Below, in pieces: positions 17,045-26,021 of a stretch of 64,000 nucleotides of DNA. Position numbers and translations under genes: made by a program. The first letter of the stretch is position 1. Every line of letters begins with the position of its first letter. The notes under the pieces were generated by a model. The model did no database searches. It was not told where the DNA came from and worked only from the letters and a program-made list of their open reading frames with translations. Where the stretch lies: NCBI GenBank assembly GCA_964523405.1, contig CAZGAQ010000002.1:62001-126000 (forward strand). Direction: 5' to 3'. The DNA comes from CAZGAQ01 sp964523405. Lineage in GTDB: Bacteria; Planctomycetota; Phycisphaerae; UBA1845; Fen-1342.

Positions 17045-18790
17045 CTAGCGGCGCCGTCCGCCCGGCTGTTGCGGCGGTTGCTGCGGCTGGCGGGGCGTGG
17101 GTGGTGCGACGCGGTGACCTCGCGTCGGCGCAGGTGGCCCGACGGGGCGACCAACGCGTGGGGCCGACGGAGCACTGCGGGGTCCGGCCGCTGGGGCCGG
17201 CGTTGTGCGGCGCACACCGGGCCAGGTAGTGCCTTGGGGACGCGTCGGACGTGGCGGACCAGAGCGCACGCCGAGGGGCGTGCGATCGCTCGATCCGGGT
17301 CGGTCATCTCGGCGCGACGTTGGCGTACGGCGGACTCCACTGGGCCAGGAACGCGTGCCGGATACCGGCGCGCGTGGTCCCAGTCGGCTGTCTCCACCGC
17401 GGTTCCCCTGTCGGTCGCGCAGGCTGCTGCCGTCCATGCCATAGCGCCACGGTTCGGCGCCAAAGCGCGTCGGCGCGCTGGGGTTGTAGAACCGGAGGCC
17501 GCCAAATCGCGATCCACTGTGGCGCGTGATCCCCGACCGGTCGGAACCACTGCGACCCGCCACGCCGAGCGATAGGTTCCGCGAACCAAGCGGTCGGCGC
17601 CCGTGAAGGTCCAGGCGCTGCCGCGTCGCGGCATAGTCGTGCTCGCGGTGCCCAATGCGGAAGTGCAGGTAGCGGTGTACGGGCCGGTCGCGCATCACGT
17701 AGCAATGCGCGCGCGGGACGATGATCGTGCTCGTGCAGGGCGGATACAGGTAGCCGTAGTAGCCCGTGGAGTAGGTGTAGCCGTACGGCGAGTATGCGTA
17801 TGGTGACGTCACGTACCCGGGGCTCGTGCCGTAGCCGAAGCCAAAGCCCAGTGCCTCGTCGTCTCCGGAGCGAATCGTCGTGTAGCCATCGTCGATGGGC
17901 GCCGGCACATCGGTCTCGTCCATGCCGTCATCGTCGGACAGATTCTCCTCGTCCGCGTACGACGGGGAGGTGTTGCGCACCGTCGGCTGCGGCGCGTTCT
18001 CAGTCCTGGGGGCTGGCTGCGCCTCGTCCGCCACACCCGGCGGGACGCCGGCTCCTTGGGCGTACGCCGTCCGCGCCGCGTTGTACGCCTGCGCGAACAC
18101 CGGCCGATTCTGGAAGTCCTTGCGAATGTCCGCGAGCGCTTGCTTGAGCTGCTCGTCCGTGATTTCTTCGGGTTTGCCCAGCACGTCGTACCAGGCGATC
18201 AGCTTACCGGCCGTCTGCTGCACGAAGTCGTCATCGGGCTTGTAGCTCAGGGCCGTGGCGATCTCCGCGAGAGCGGCCGACGTGTCATTCGCCTCGCCGC
18301 TGGTATAGGCGAGGACGGCCCAGGCGAGTCCGTCCTCCTGGTTGCGGCGGACGAGGTCCTCCGCCTGCGCCTCCGCCAGGTGCGGCGTCCCGAGTTCAAT
18401 CATGCGGCGCAGATAGACCTGTTCGAGCAACACGCATTCGGGTTCGGCCGCCAAGCCGCGTGCGTAGGCTTCAATGGCGGCTTCCGGCGTGCGCGCTTGC
18501 TGAATGGGCGTGGTCAGGGGCGCAAGGCGCTGGCGCTCGTTTTCCGAGAGCGATTCCGGCCGCTGTCCTTGCCCGCTGGGCAAGAGCTTCTCGAGCGCGG
18601 GTCCGTTGCCCCGACCTTCCTGAGATACGCTCGGTGCATTGCCGAATGAACCTGTTGAGGTTCCGGGGTCAGCCACATCAACCCCGGTGGCCTCCGGTCC
18701 GAAATACTCCTGGGCCTTTCCGGCGCCGGCCAGCGCGAACAGGCCAAAACTGGCACAAGCCACGTAGATTATGGTGCGAGTCCGAGTCAC
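17045..18790 (-). CDS. Exported protein of unknown function: TPR-like helical part, Tyr/Gly-rich middle, Arg/Pro-rich basic tail
   Basis: A 581-residue protein I do not recognise as a named family. The GTG start at 18790 has GGAGG seven bases upstream and leads into a signal peptide ending near AGAGKAQ (about residue 27). Residues about 80-250 are alanine-rich helical TPR-like repeats. An acidic patch (SDDDGMDETD) follows, then a Tyr/Gly/Pro/Ser-rich segment with repeats such as SPYAYSPYGYTYS. The last ~200 residues are strongly basic and rich in Arg, Pro, Ser and Gly, with no obvious fold. The composition resembles extracellular adhesive, matrix or nucleic-acid-binding proteins, but that is only analogy. 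Confidence 0.75.
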   Translation of the reverse strand: MTRTRTIIYVACASFGLFALAGAGKAQEYFGPEATGVDVADPGTSTGSFGNAPSVSQEGRGNGPALEKLLPSGQGQRPESLSENERQRLAPLTTPIQQARTPEAAIEAYARGLAAEPECVLLEQVYLRRMIELGTPHLAEAQAEDLVRRNQEDGLAWAVLAYTSGEANDTSAALAEIATALSYKPDDDFVQQTAGKLIAWYDVLGKPEEITDEQLKQALADIRKDFQNRPVFAQAYNAARTAYAQGAGVPPGVADEAQPAPRTENAPQPTVRNTSPSYADEENLSDDDGMDETDVPAPIDDGYTTIRSGDDEALGFGFGYGTSPGYVTSPYAYSPYGYTYSTGYYGYLYPPCTSTIIVPRAHCYVMRDRPVHRYLHFRIGHREHDYAATRQRLDLHGRRPLGSRNLSLGVAGRSGSDRSGITRHSGSRFGGLRFYNPSAPTRFGAEPWRYGMDGSSLRDRQGNRGGDSRLGPRAPVSGTRSWPSGVRRTPTSRRDDRPGSSDRTPLGVRSGPPRPTRPQGTTWPGVRRTTPAPAAGPRSAPSAPRVGRPVGPPAPTRGHRVAPPTPRQPQQPPQQPGGRRR

Positions 18791-19003
18791 GGCACGACCT
18801 CCGAAGATCGCCGATCAGCTTGCAGATTATACCGCCGCCGGGCCAGGCGACTTCACCGCCGCCGTCCCGGCGCCTCGGGTGTACCCGGTCGGCGCTCTAG
18901 TCCCGTTGACGGGCTGCGCGGGCCGGATATTCACGCGTCCCACAGCGCTTCAGACCACGTTTCCGGACGGAGGTTGGTCCGTACGTTGCGAAAATGGAAG
19001 GAG

Positions 19004-19528
19004 TTACACGAAATGCAGCCGCGGAGAATACGCGACGACCCCCAGACGCGTCACCGCCCAGTACCAGTCTTTCACCCCGGCGTAGCTGACGGACACGGTC
19101 ACGAGGCCCGCCGTGCCCGTGATGACCCGAAAGTGCTTGCCGGGCTCGATCGTCTGCAGGACGACGCCGGTGGTGAAGGCCACGGCGGTCGGCGACACGG
19201 TCGTCCGCTCGCCGCCCGGGCTGTCGGCCAGCCAGCATTCGAGCAGGCTGTAACCCGCCACGCCGGTACGGAGCGTCGTCTGAATCGTGTCCGCCACCTC
19301 CGCGCCGACGGCGAGGCTGGTGGTTGTGGCATAGTCCGGGGCGAGGCGATCGGCCAGCTCACGGATGAAGTCCACGTGTCCGCGCAACTCATCCTCAGAG
19401 CGCCCCAGCGGGGCGCGCACTTGGGCAAGGGCCGTCGCGATCTGCAGGGCGGAAGTCTCGATCCGCTGCGAACTGAATGGCCCGCGACCCAAGTCTGGAC
19501 CGAAGAACTCCGTGTGACGCTCGTTCAT
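19004..19528 (-). CDS. Conserved-looking hypothetical protein (174 aa)
   Basis: I do not recognise the family. The ATG at 19528 has AGGAGA seven bases upstream and begins MNERHTEFFGPDLGRGPFS. The N-terminal half looks helical (HVDFIRELADRLAPDY). The C-terminal half looks like beta strands (TVSPTAVAFTTGVVLQTIEPGKHFRVITG and further alternating hydrophobics), perhaps a small beta-sandwich. No signal peptide, membrane segment or metal motif is visible. It stands alone between an exported protein of unknown function and a divergently transcribed PilZ gene. Confidence 0.65.
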   Translation of the reverse strand: MNERHTEFFGPDLGRGPFSSQRIETSALQIATALAQVRAPLGRSEDELRGHVDFIRELADRLAPDYATTTSLAVGAEVADTIQTTLRTGVAGYSLLECWLADSPGGERTTVSPTAVAFTTGVVLQTIEPGKHFRVITGTAGLVTVSVSYAGVKDWYWAVTRLGVVAYSPRLHFV

Positions 19529-19815
19529 GGTATCTCTCCTGCCTGCCCATGCGCGGCGGACGGACGGCGTCCACCCCGCGCACTTGGAGCGTTCCACCGG
19601 TGGCCGCCGAAGTCAAACAACGCAGTCGGCGCGAGCGCGCGGTGGCGGCCACGGTGCGACTTTGGCGACAATTGGCCGCTCGCCCTGCCGCGTACTGACG
19701 CACCGGTGGCCGGATTGGGTCGCCTGCGGCTACAATGCCCGTCGCGCGGCCGGGTGCCAGGCGGACCCCGCCGCTGCGACAAGTCTCTGACCGAACTTGC
19801 CGGACAGTGGAGAGA

Positions 19816-20526
19816 ATGATGTCCGCAGCGCCGACCGTCGGGGGTCGCTTTCTGCTCCTATGCCTGCCCGAGCGGCAGCCGCTCTACGACGCAACGTTGC
19901 GCGAATTCCCGTACCAGTTCACCCTGGTCAACGACGTGCGAGAACTACTGGCCAAGTGCGTGCAGGACCCGCCATGGGCCGTCCTGGTCGATGCCGCCAC
20001 GGCGGCGCGCATCGGGGCTGCGGTCCTCAATCCCCTTTACGGCCTGCCGATGGGCTGGCCTATCCTGCGCTGTCTACCGCAGCCGGACGGCGGGGTGAGC
20101 GTCATGTGCGCGCGGCCGCCGCGCCACGGGACACTGGCGGAGGCCGTCGCGGCGATCGCAGCGGGCGATCCCGCCTGGCTACCGGAATCGAAGCGTCGCG
20201 ACATGCGGGTCGATGTGCACTGTCGCGTGCGTACGCGCTTGGCCGGAACAGACGAGTGGCGCCGCGGTAATTGTCTGGACGTGAGCCGCGGCGGCGCGTT
20301 CGTTCTTAGTTATGAGACCATCGCGTTGGGGACGCAGGTGGAACTGGAGTTGTGGGATCTCGTGGCGAACCCGGTTGTGGTCGCGGCGCGCATCGTCCGT
20401 CTACGGAAATGGGAGGACGGGACAGACCTGCCGGGCTTCGCCGTGGCGTTCGAACCGGCCTCGGTGCCACGGGAAGTGCACGAGGCTCTGGTCACGTTGT
20501 TATACGTCACTGGCCTCGTCCACTAG
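19816..20526 (+). CDS. PilZ-domain protein with divergent N-terminal domain (putative c-di-GMP receptor)
   Basis: A 236-residue cytoplasmic protein. The C-terminal half is a PilZ domain: RRDMR supplies the RxxxR arginines and DVSRGG matches the (D/N)xSxxG loop. These residues bind cyclic-di-GMP in known PilZ domains. The first ~115 residues begin with a hydrophobic strand (RFLLLCLP) and have receiver-like strand/helix alternation but no clear phospho-acceptor Asp, so a pseudo-receiver is possible. The start at 19816 (an ATG pair) follows GGAGAG. Its target is unknown and the neighbouring genes do not indicate a pathway. Confidence 0.8.
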   Translation: MMSAAPTVGGRFLLLCLPERQPLYDATLREFPYQFTLVNDVRELLAKCVQDPPWAVLVDAATAARIGAAVLNPLYGLPMGWPILRCLPQPDGGVSVMCARPPRHGTLAEAVAAIAAGDPAWLPESKRRDMRVDVHCRVRTRLAGTDEWRRGNCLDVSRGGAFVLSYETIALGTQVELELWDLVANPVVVAARIVRLRKWEDGTDLPGFAVAFEPASVPREVHEALVTLLYVTGLVH

Positions 20527-20598
20527 GTCGCGCGCCTGCTTCCGGTCCCCGGCCGGAGTGCCTCCACGCGCGGCGCGCGGCAGCCGGGAAGGCCGGCG

Positions 20599-20628
20599 TT
20601 GCAGCCGACACGGCCAGGGCGGTATACT
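20599..20628 (+). promoter_or_regulatory. Sigma-70-like promoter for the M28 peptidase gene
   Basis: TTGCAG (20599-20604) and TATACT (20623-20628) with 18-base spacing lie about 105 bases before the GTG start at 20733. Confidence 0.45.
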
Positions 20629-20732
20629 GGACGTGGAGGTCTGTAGGTGGCACTTTCCCCGCGCGGCTTCACAGGGTATCCCAGCGCGGTTCAGGGGCGA
20701 GCACTCAATCCCTAGCATGATCGGAGGACACG

Positions 20733-23054
20733 GTGAACCGGATCAACATGCGTTGGACATGGATTGGCGCGGCGGCCCTCGTGGCTGCCGTAGGAATCGC
20801 GACGAGTGCCTCGGCGTCGGACAAGGGTATGGCGGCTGCCGATCAGGTGAGCCAGACCAGCTACTACGGCTTCATGAACAACTCGCTGTACACGCACGTC
20901 GGCAACAACCGCGGCCGTACGGGGGCACACCTGGTTCCGTGCCGGAATAACATCCAGGCGATCCTGCAGAGCTACGGGCTGACGGTCACGCTCGAAGCGT
21001 TTACCTACAGTGGCACGACCTACCACAACGTGGTTGCCAAGAAGGTCGGCACGCGCTATCCGACGCGCGAGTACATCATCGGCGGGCACTACGATTCCGC
21101 CAGTAACCCCGGGGCGGATGATGACGCCTCGGGCGTGGCGGCAGTGCTGGAAGCGGCGCGCATCCTCTCGCAGTATCCCAGCGATTGCACGATCCGGTTC
21201 ATCGGTTTCTCGATGGAAGAGACCGGCCTGGATGGCAGCGAGGCTTACGTCACGGCCCATGCGGCCGACGACATTCGCGGCATGGTGTCTGCGGACATGG
21301 TGGCGTACGACACCGGGGCGGGGCAGCTGACGGCGAGCATCTTCGGGCGGACTGCGTCGGATCCGATCAAGAACGCGCTGGCGGCAGCGGTCACCGAGTA
21401 TGGCAACGGGTTGATTCCGGTGGTGGGTGGGGACATGCCGTACAGCGACCATGCCCCGTTCGAGGCCGACGGTCTGCAGGCCTGCCTGCTCATCGAGGGC
21501 GAAGAATCCACCAATCCCTTCTATCACCAGTCGACCGACAATTTTGAGCAGGCTGGTAACCTGAATTTCCCGTACGCGTTGAAGATGACGCGGGCCTTGG
21601 TCGGCTGGCTCGTCGATGCCGCGGGCGTGCAGGTGCCGGTGAACATGCTGAAGTTCAACTACCCCAACGGCCTGCCCGATGTGGCCTGGCCGAACGGGCA
21701 GGTCATTCGTGTGGCGGTGGAGAGTTTGGGCACGGAGTACCCGGATGGCGCATCGGCCCAACTGCACTACAACATCGGTGCCGGTTGGGTGGCCGTGCCG
21801 ATGAGCGAGCTCATGCCGGGGCTGTATGATGCTGTGCTGCCGCCGTCGACGTGCGGCACCACCATCAAGTATTACTTCAGCATCCAGTCGCTGAGCTACA
21901 AGACGTATGTCGATCCGCACGGTGCGCCCGACCAATACTACACCGTGTCTTCGGGCTATGAGGCCCTGACGATTTACGAGACGCTGCTGAATTCAAACCC
22001 CGGATGGGCTCTGCAGGGTGGCTGGGCCTTCGGGCACCCGACCGGCGGGGGCACGCATAACCTCGATCCCAACAACGGCCACACCGGCACGAACGTGTAC
22101 GGGTACGTGCTGACCGGAGACTATCCCAGCAACATGACGACGACGCAGTACCTCACGACCCCGGCGATCGACTGCACGGGCGCGCGCTGCGTGAAGCTCG
22201 AGTTCTGGCGGTGGCTGGGTGTGGAATCGAACAGCGACTACGACAAGGCCATGATCGAGGTCAGCCGCAACAACGGGACGAGCTGGACGGTCATCTGGCG
22301 CGCGTCCGACACCGGCGGAGCCGTCGCGGATACCGCCTGGACACTGCAGACGTTTGACCTTGCCGCGCTCGCCGACAACCAGCCGGCGGTGAAGATCCGC
22401 TGGGGACTGGGGCCGACGGACGGCAGTCTGACGTACCCGGGCTGGAACATCGACGACATCCGGATCACGGGCATCAGTTGCACCCCGCCGCCGAGCGGGG
22501 CGTGCTGCACGCCAGACGGGGCCTGCACGGTGAGCTTCGAGGTGGACTGCGCAGGGACGTATCTGGGTGACAATACGCTGTGCGACCCGAATCCCTGCCC
22601 GCAGCCGACGGGCGCGTGCTGCCTGCCCGACGGCTCGTGCACCGAGGTGGCGCAAGTGGAGTGCACCGGCCTGTTCGGCGGTGTGGGTACGACGTGTGCG
22701 CCGAACCCGTGCGCCCAGCCGACCGGGGCCTGCTGCCTGCCGGACGGTTCGTGTAGCGAAGTGGCGCAGGCGGCATGCGCCGGCGTGTTCGACGGCGTGG
22801 GGACGAGTTGTGCGCCCAATCCCTGCCCGCCGCCCACGTGTGCGGGTGACGGCAACTGCGACGGTGCGATCAACTGGCGCGATATCGACTATCTGGTCGC
22901 AGGCATGAACGACAATGAGTCGGCCTGGGCGAGCCTGTTCCCGGCCCCGGGTCCGAGTTGCCTGTTTGCGAATCTGGATGCCAGCGGAGACGGGGCGGTG
23001 AACTGGCGCGATATCGATCCGTTTGTGGCGCTGATGAACACGACCTGCCCGTAA
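20733..23054 (+). CDS. Secreted M28-family zinc (amino)peptidase with Cys-rich repeats and dockerin-like tail
   Basis: A 773-residue exported protein with a GTG start preceded by GGAGGA and a signal peptide to about residue 28. The M28 catalytic domain (about 90-305) shows the co-catalytic zinc ligands: GGHYDS (His119), the GADDDASG aspartates (129-131), the EE pair (162-163), Asp188 and a distal His in FYHQSTDN (265). It should be an extracellular aminopeptidase or carboxypeptidase. A beta-rich region follows, with a jelly-roll-like part about 415-580, then three exact-length 38-residue GACC-PDG-C repeats and the dockerin-like module (C-terminal ~70 residues, DNA 22839-23054). It heads a run of three exported proteins, all with the same tail. 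Confidence 0.9.
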   Translation: MNRINMRWTWIGAAALVAAVGIATSASASDKGMAAADQVSQTSYYGFMNNSLYTHVGNNRGRTGAHLVPCRNNIQAILQSYGLTVTLEAFTYSGTTYHNVVAKKVGTRYPTREYIIGGHYDSASNPGADDDASGVAAVLEAARILSQYPSDCTIRFIGFSMEETGLDGSEAYVTAHAADDIRGMVSADMVAYDTGAGQLTASIFGRTASDPIKNALAAAVTEYGNGLIPVVGGDMPYSDHAPFEADGLQACLLIEGEESTNPFYHQSTDNFEQAGNLNFPYALKMTRALVGWLVDAAGVQVPVNMLKFNYPNGLPDVAWPNGQVIRVAVESLGTEYPDGASAQLHYNIGAGWVAVPMSELMPGLYDAVLPPSTCGTTIKYYFSIQSLSYKTYVDPHGAPDQYYTVSSGYEALTIYETLLNSNPGWALQGGWAFGHPTGGGTHNLDPNNGHTGTNVYGYVLTGDYPSNMTTTQYLTTPAIDCTGARCVKLEFWRWLGVESNSDYDKAMIEVSRNNGTSWTVIWRASDTGGAVADTAWTLQTFDLAALADNQPAVKIRWGLGPTDGSLTYPGWNIDDIRITGISCTPPPSGACCTPDGACTVSFEVDCAGTYLGDNTLCDPNPCPQPTGACCLPDGSCTEVAQVECTGLFGGVGTTCAPNPCAQPTGACCLPDGSCSEVAQAACAGVFDGVGTSCAPNPCPPPTCAGDGNCDGAINWRDIDYLVAGMNDNESAWASLFPAPGPSCLFANLDASGDGAVNWRDIDPFVALMNTTCP
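22491..22832 (+). repeat. Three tandem 38-codon Cys-rich repeats (GACC-x-PDG-x-C)
   Basis: Each unit is exactly 38 residues with six cysteines at fixed places: the adjacent pair in GACC, one after PDG, one mid-unit and two in C-x-PNPC. The units sit between the M28 region and the dockerin-like tail. They are likely disulfide-stabilised spacer modules. Confidence 0.9.
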
Positions 23055-23059
23055 AGAGC

Positions 23060-23091
23060 GGGGCCGACGCGGCGAAATCCGTGCCGGCCCC
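23060..23091 (+). terminator. Rho-independent-type terminator after the M28 peptidase gene
   Basis: GGGGCCG pairs with CGGCCCC, extended by CGG/CCG. The hairpin is followed by tttcttct and lies six bases after the stop codon. Confidence 0.65.
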
Positions 23092-23152
23092 TTTCTTCTG
23101 CGTCAATGAACCGTTATAGTTATCCTCGTGGGGGGCTGGGTTGGGAGAGTGT

Positions 23153-25837
23153 ATGCTACGCTCGCGCGCCGGGCTGGTCGTCGTGGGGCTCGCCCTGCTA
23201 GGTTCGGCGAGCGCCGGTGCCACCGACCGCATCCTTCTGCTGATCGAACAGACGCTCTACAACCAGGTCCAGACCAGGCTCCTGCGCTATCAGACCGAGG
23301 TCGAGGACCGCTTCCCCGTGCAGCTCGTCATCCAGACCGGCAGCTTCGAATCGCAGACTCCCGCGCAGATTCGCGCCCGCATTCAGAGTGAATGGACGAC
23401 CAACGGCCTGGCGGGTGTGCTGCTCTGCGGCCAGATCCCCTACATCACCTGGCAGCAGGACCCCGCGTTTGGCAGTAACTACGGACCGCTCGCCTTCTAC
23501 TACGAAGACCTCGACGGCACCTTCACCGACCAGAACAGCGACGGCTTCTACGATTACCACGACTGGGGCACGCACGACGGGCCGGAGATTTGGTCATGCT
23601 GGCTGCGCCCGCCGGCCGTGAACAAAGCGGGCTACCTCAACGCGCTGCTGGACGAAGCCCATGACTACTACACGGGCGCGTTCGTGGTGAACAAGCTCGG
23701 CTACGTCGCATGCCACGCCGACTACGACAACAACTTCTGGCCCGCCACAAGCACCATCCCGTCCATGCCCGCGCTCGTGGATATTTACGGCAGCGGCTAC
23801 GTCGGCACGGACGGGGAGGGGGCGGACCCGGTGGTGGCCAGCGAGCTCAAGGCGGTAATCTTCGCGCAGAGCTTCGAGATCGTGCACTTCTGGAGCCACG
23901 CGAGCAACACGCTGGCAGCCTGGGACAGCGGCCATCTCACCAGCGCGGACGTCATGAGCGCCGGGGCCCGCAGGGGTCCGCTCATCGCCCACATCTACGG
24001 TTGCCACAGCGGCGATTTTCGCGGCTACGAGGGTACGAGTACCGGCAACACGAATCTTGCGGTCGCGTACGCGTTCGGCCCCGGCGCCGGACAGGCGTCT
24101 TCCGGCACCAGTTGGAGTTACGGCACTGAAGGCATGAACCTGATTACGGAGCGGATGCGCGACGGCGCGTATCTCGGGCGAGCCTGGAAATACCTGCTCG
24201 ACACGCGTGAGAATTCGGTTGCGGTGCACAACCGCTACCCGGACCGCGACATCCACAAGGAGCTGAGCGGTAACAACCTCTTCGGCAATCCCTTCCTGTA
24301 TGCGAACTGGACAGGCTCCACGGTGGTCAACGTCGCGCCCGTGGTCGCAGCCGGCCCGGATCAAACCATCTACCTGCCGGCCGGCGCTATGCTCAGCGGT
24401 ACAGTCACGGACGATGGCCTGCCCGATCCACCGGGGTACGTCACGGTGCAGTGGACGCAGGTCAGCGGACCAACCGCGTGTGTCTTCTCCGCTCCCGCGG
24501 CCGCGACCACGGGCGTTTCGTTCAGCACCCCGGGCACGTATGTGCTCCGCCTGACCGCCGACGACGGCGTACGCTCCACAAGCGACACCACGACCATCAC
24601 GGTCCATCACGAGATCGACCCGCCGCTGCTCGAGGAAGTCGCCGCGACCGACGGGACGCACGTCTTGGCGATCTTCTCGGAGACGCTGGACCCGAACACC
24701 GCGCAGGTGCCCGGGAACTACAGCCTCGACTGCGGCGCAGCCGTGCAAGGCGTCACCCTCGACACCACGGGGCGCATGGTCACGCTCACGACGTCCAGTC
24801 TGCAGGCCGGCGTGACGCACACGCTGAGCGTGCAGCACGTAACCGACCTGGTGGGGAATCCGGTGCCGGCGGGCACCAGCGCTTCGTTCGTGCCAGGGCT
24901 GGCGGTACGCGTCACGGACGGGCTGAGTGCGCTATACGACTTCCACGAGGGCGGCGGCACAACCGTGCACGACGTGGCACACGTGGGGGCGCCGCTGGAC
25001 CTCACCATTGAGAGTCCGGCGGGCGTGCAGTGGACCGACGGCGGCTTGCGCATCGTGGGCGGGCCGTACACGCGGCTCAGCGCGCCAAGCGCAGCGACGA
25101 AAGTGATTGCAGCCTGCCAGGCCAGCGACGAACTGACGCTGGAAGCCTGGGTCCAGCCGGCCTTGGCGGCGCAGTCTGGCCCGGCGCGGATCGTGACGCT
25201 CTCCAGCGGTCTGTCCTATCGCGACTTCACGCTGGGCCACGGGGCGCCCGGCGGTACCAGCGGAGCGCAGTTTGACCTGCGCGTCCGGATCGGGGCGGAC
25301 AGCAATGGATTGCCTTCGATCGCGACGCCCCCGGGGACCGCGACGACGGACTTGACGCACGTGGTGTTCACGCGTGCCGCCGATGGTGTGGAGCGCCTGT
25401 ACGTCGGGGGAGCGCTGGTGGGCACCGGCGTGCGCAGCGGCAGTTTCGCGACCTGGAACAGCGCCTGCGTGCTGGCGCTGGGCAACGAGGTGGGGGCGTA
25501 CCAGACGAAGATGTGGCTGGGCGAGTACCGGTTGGTGGCCATCTACAGCCGGGCGCTGTCTGTGGCGGAGGTCCTGCAGAACTACTTCGCCGGTGCCGAT
25601 CCGCAGGTCAGCCCAGCCGTGTGCCGCGGCGACGCGAATTGCGACGCTAGCGTGAACTGGCGCGACATTGATTACCTGGTTGCGGGCATGAACAGCAACG
25701 AGAGCGCCTGGCGGGCGCTGTTCCCGACTCCGGGACCGGCCTGCCTGTTCAGCAACGTGGACGTGGACGGCGATGGTGTCGTGAACTGGCGCGATATCGA
25801 TCCGTTTATCGGAGCCATGAACACGACCTGCCCGTAG
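23153..25837 (+). CDS. Secreted gingipain-like (C25/clan CD) peptidase candidate with PKD, Ig-like, LamG-like and dockerin-like modules
   Basis: An 894-residue exported protein. I prefer the ATG at 23153, which follows GGGAGAG, over a TTG 12 bases earlier. The signal peptide ends near SASAGA. The N-terminal region has HFWSHAS (His249) and YGCHSGDF (Cys284), a His/Cys dyad with spacing close to that of gingipains, so a cysteine endopeptidase is a reasonable guess. Then come a PKD-like domain (about 394-485), an SbsA-type Ig-like domain (about 495-580), a concanavalin/LamG-like domain (about 585-820) and the dockerin-like tail (824-894). The LamG-plus-dockerin part is closely similar to that of the next gene. 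The activity assignment is inference. Confidence 0.78.
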   Translation: MLRSRAGLVVVGLALLGSASAGATDRILLLIEQTLYNQVQTRLLRYQTEVEDRFPVQLVIQTGSFESQTPAQIRARIQSEWTTNGLAGVLLCGQIPYITWQQDPAFGSNYGPLAFYYEDLDGTFTDQNSDGFYDYHDWGTHDGPEIWSCWLRPPAVNKAGYLNALLDEAHDYYTGAFVVNKLGYVACHADYDNNFWPATSTIPSMPALVDIYGSGYVGTDGEGADPVVASELKAVIFAQSFEIVHFWSHASNTLAAWDSGHLTSADVMSAGARRGPLIAHIYGCHSGDFRGYEGTSTGNTNLAVAYAFGPGAGQASSGTSWSYGTEGMNLITERMRDGAYLGRAWKYLLDTRENSVAVHNRYPDRDIHKELSGNNLFGNPFLYANWTGSTVVNVAPVVAAGPDQTIYLPAGAMLSGTVTDDGLPDPPGYVTVQWTQVSGPTACVFSAPAAATTGVSFSTPGTYVLRLTADDGVRSTSDTTTITVHHEIDPPLLEEVAATDGTHVLAIFSETLDPNTAQVPGNYSLDCGAAVQGVTLDTTGRMVTLTTSSLQAGVTHTLSVQHVTDLVGNPVPAGTSASFVPGLAVRVTDGLSALYDFHEGGGTTVHDVAHVGAPLDLTIESPAGVQWTDGGLRIVGGPYTRLSAPSAATKVIAACQASDELTLEAWVQPALAAQSGPARIVTLSSGLSYRDFTLGHGAPGGTSGAQFDLRVRIGADSNGLPSIATPPGTATTDLTHVVFTRAADGVERLYVGGALVGTGVRSGSFATWNSACVLALGNEVGAYQTKMWLGEYRLVAIYSRALSVAEVLQNYFAGADPQVSPAVCRGDANCDASVNWRDIDYLVAGMNSNESAWRALFPTPGPACLFSNVDVDGDGVVNWRDIDPFIGAMNTTCP

Positions 25838-26021
25838 CGGTATCTCAGCCGGGCGGCGTGGGCGTCGATAAAAACCCTGGCAGGACGGGCGCTGGAATAG
25901 TCGGCGTGCCCTGAAAGGGTTCACGAGCGAAAGCGGCCGGACCCGTGCGGGGCGCGGCCGGCGAGTTGTGATGGCGAGCGGAATGGAGTCCGTGGTCTGT
26001 GCGCGGACAAGGAGATGTTGG

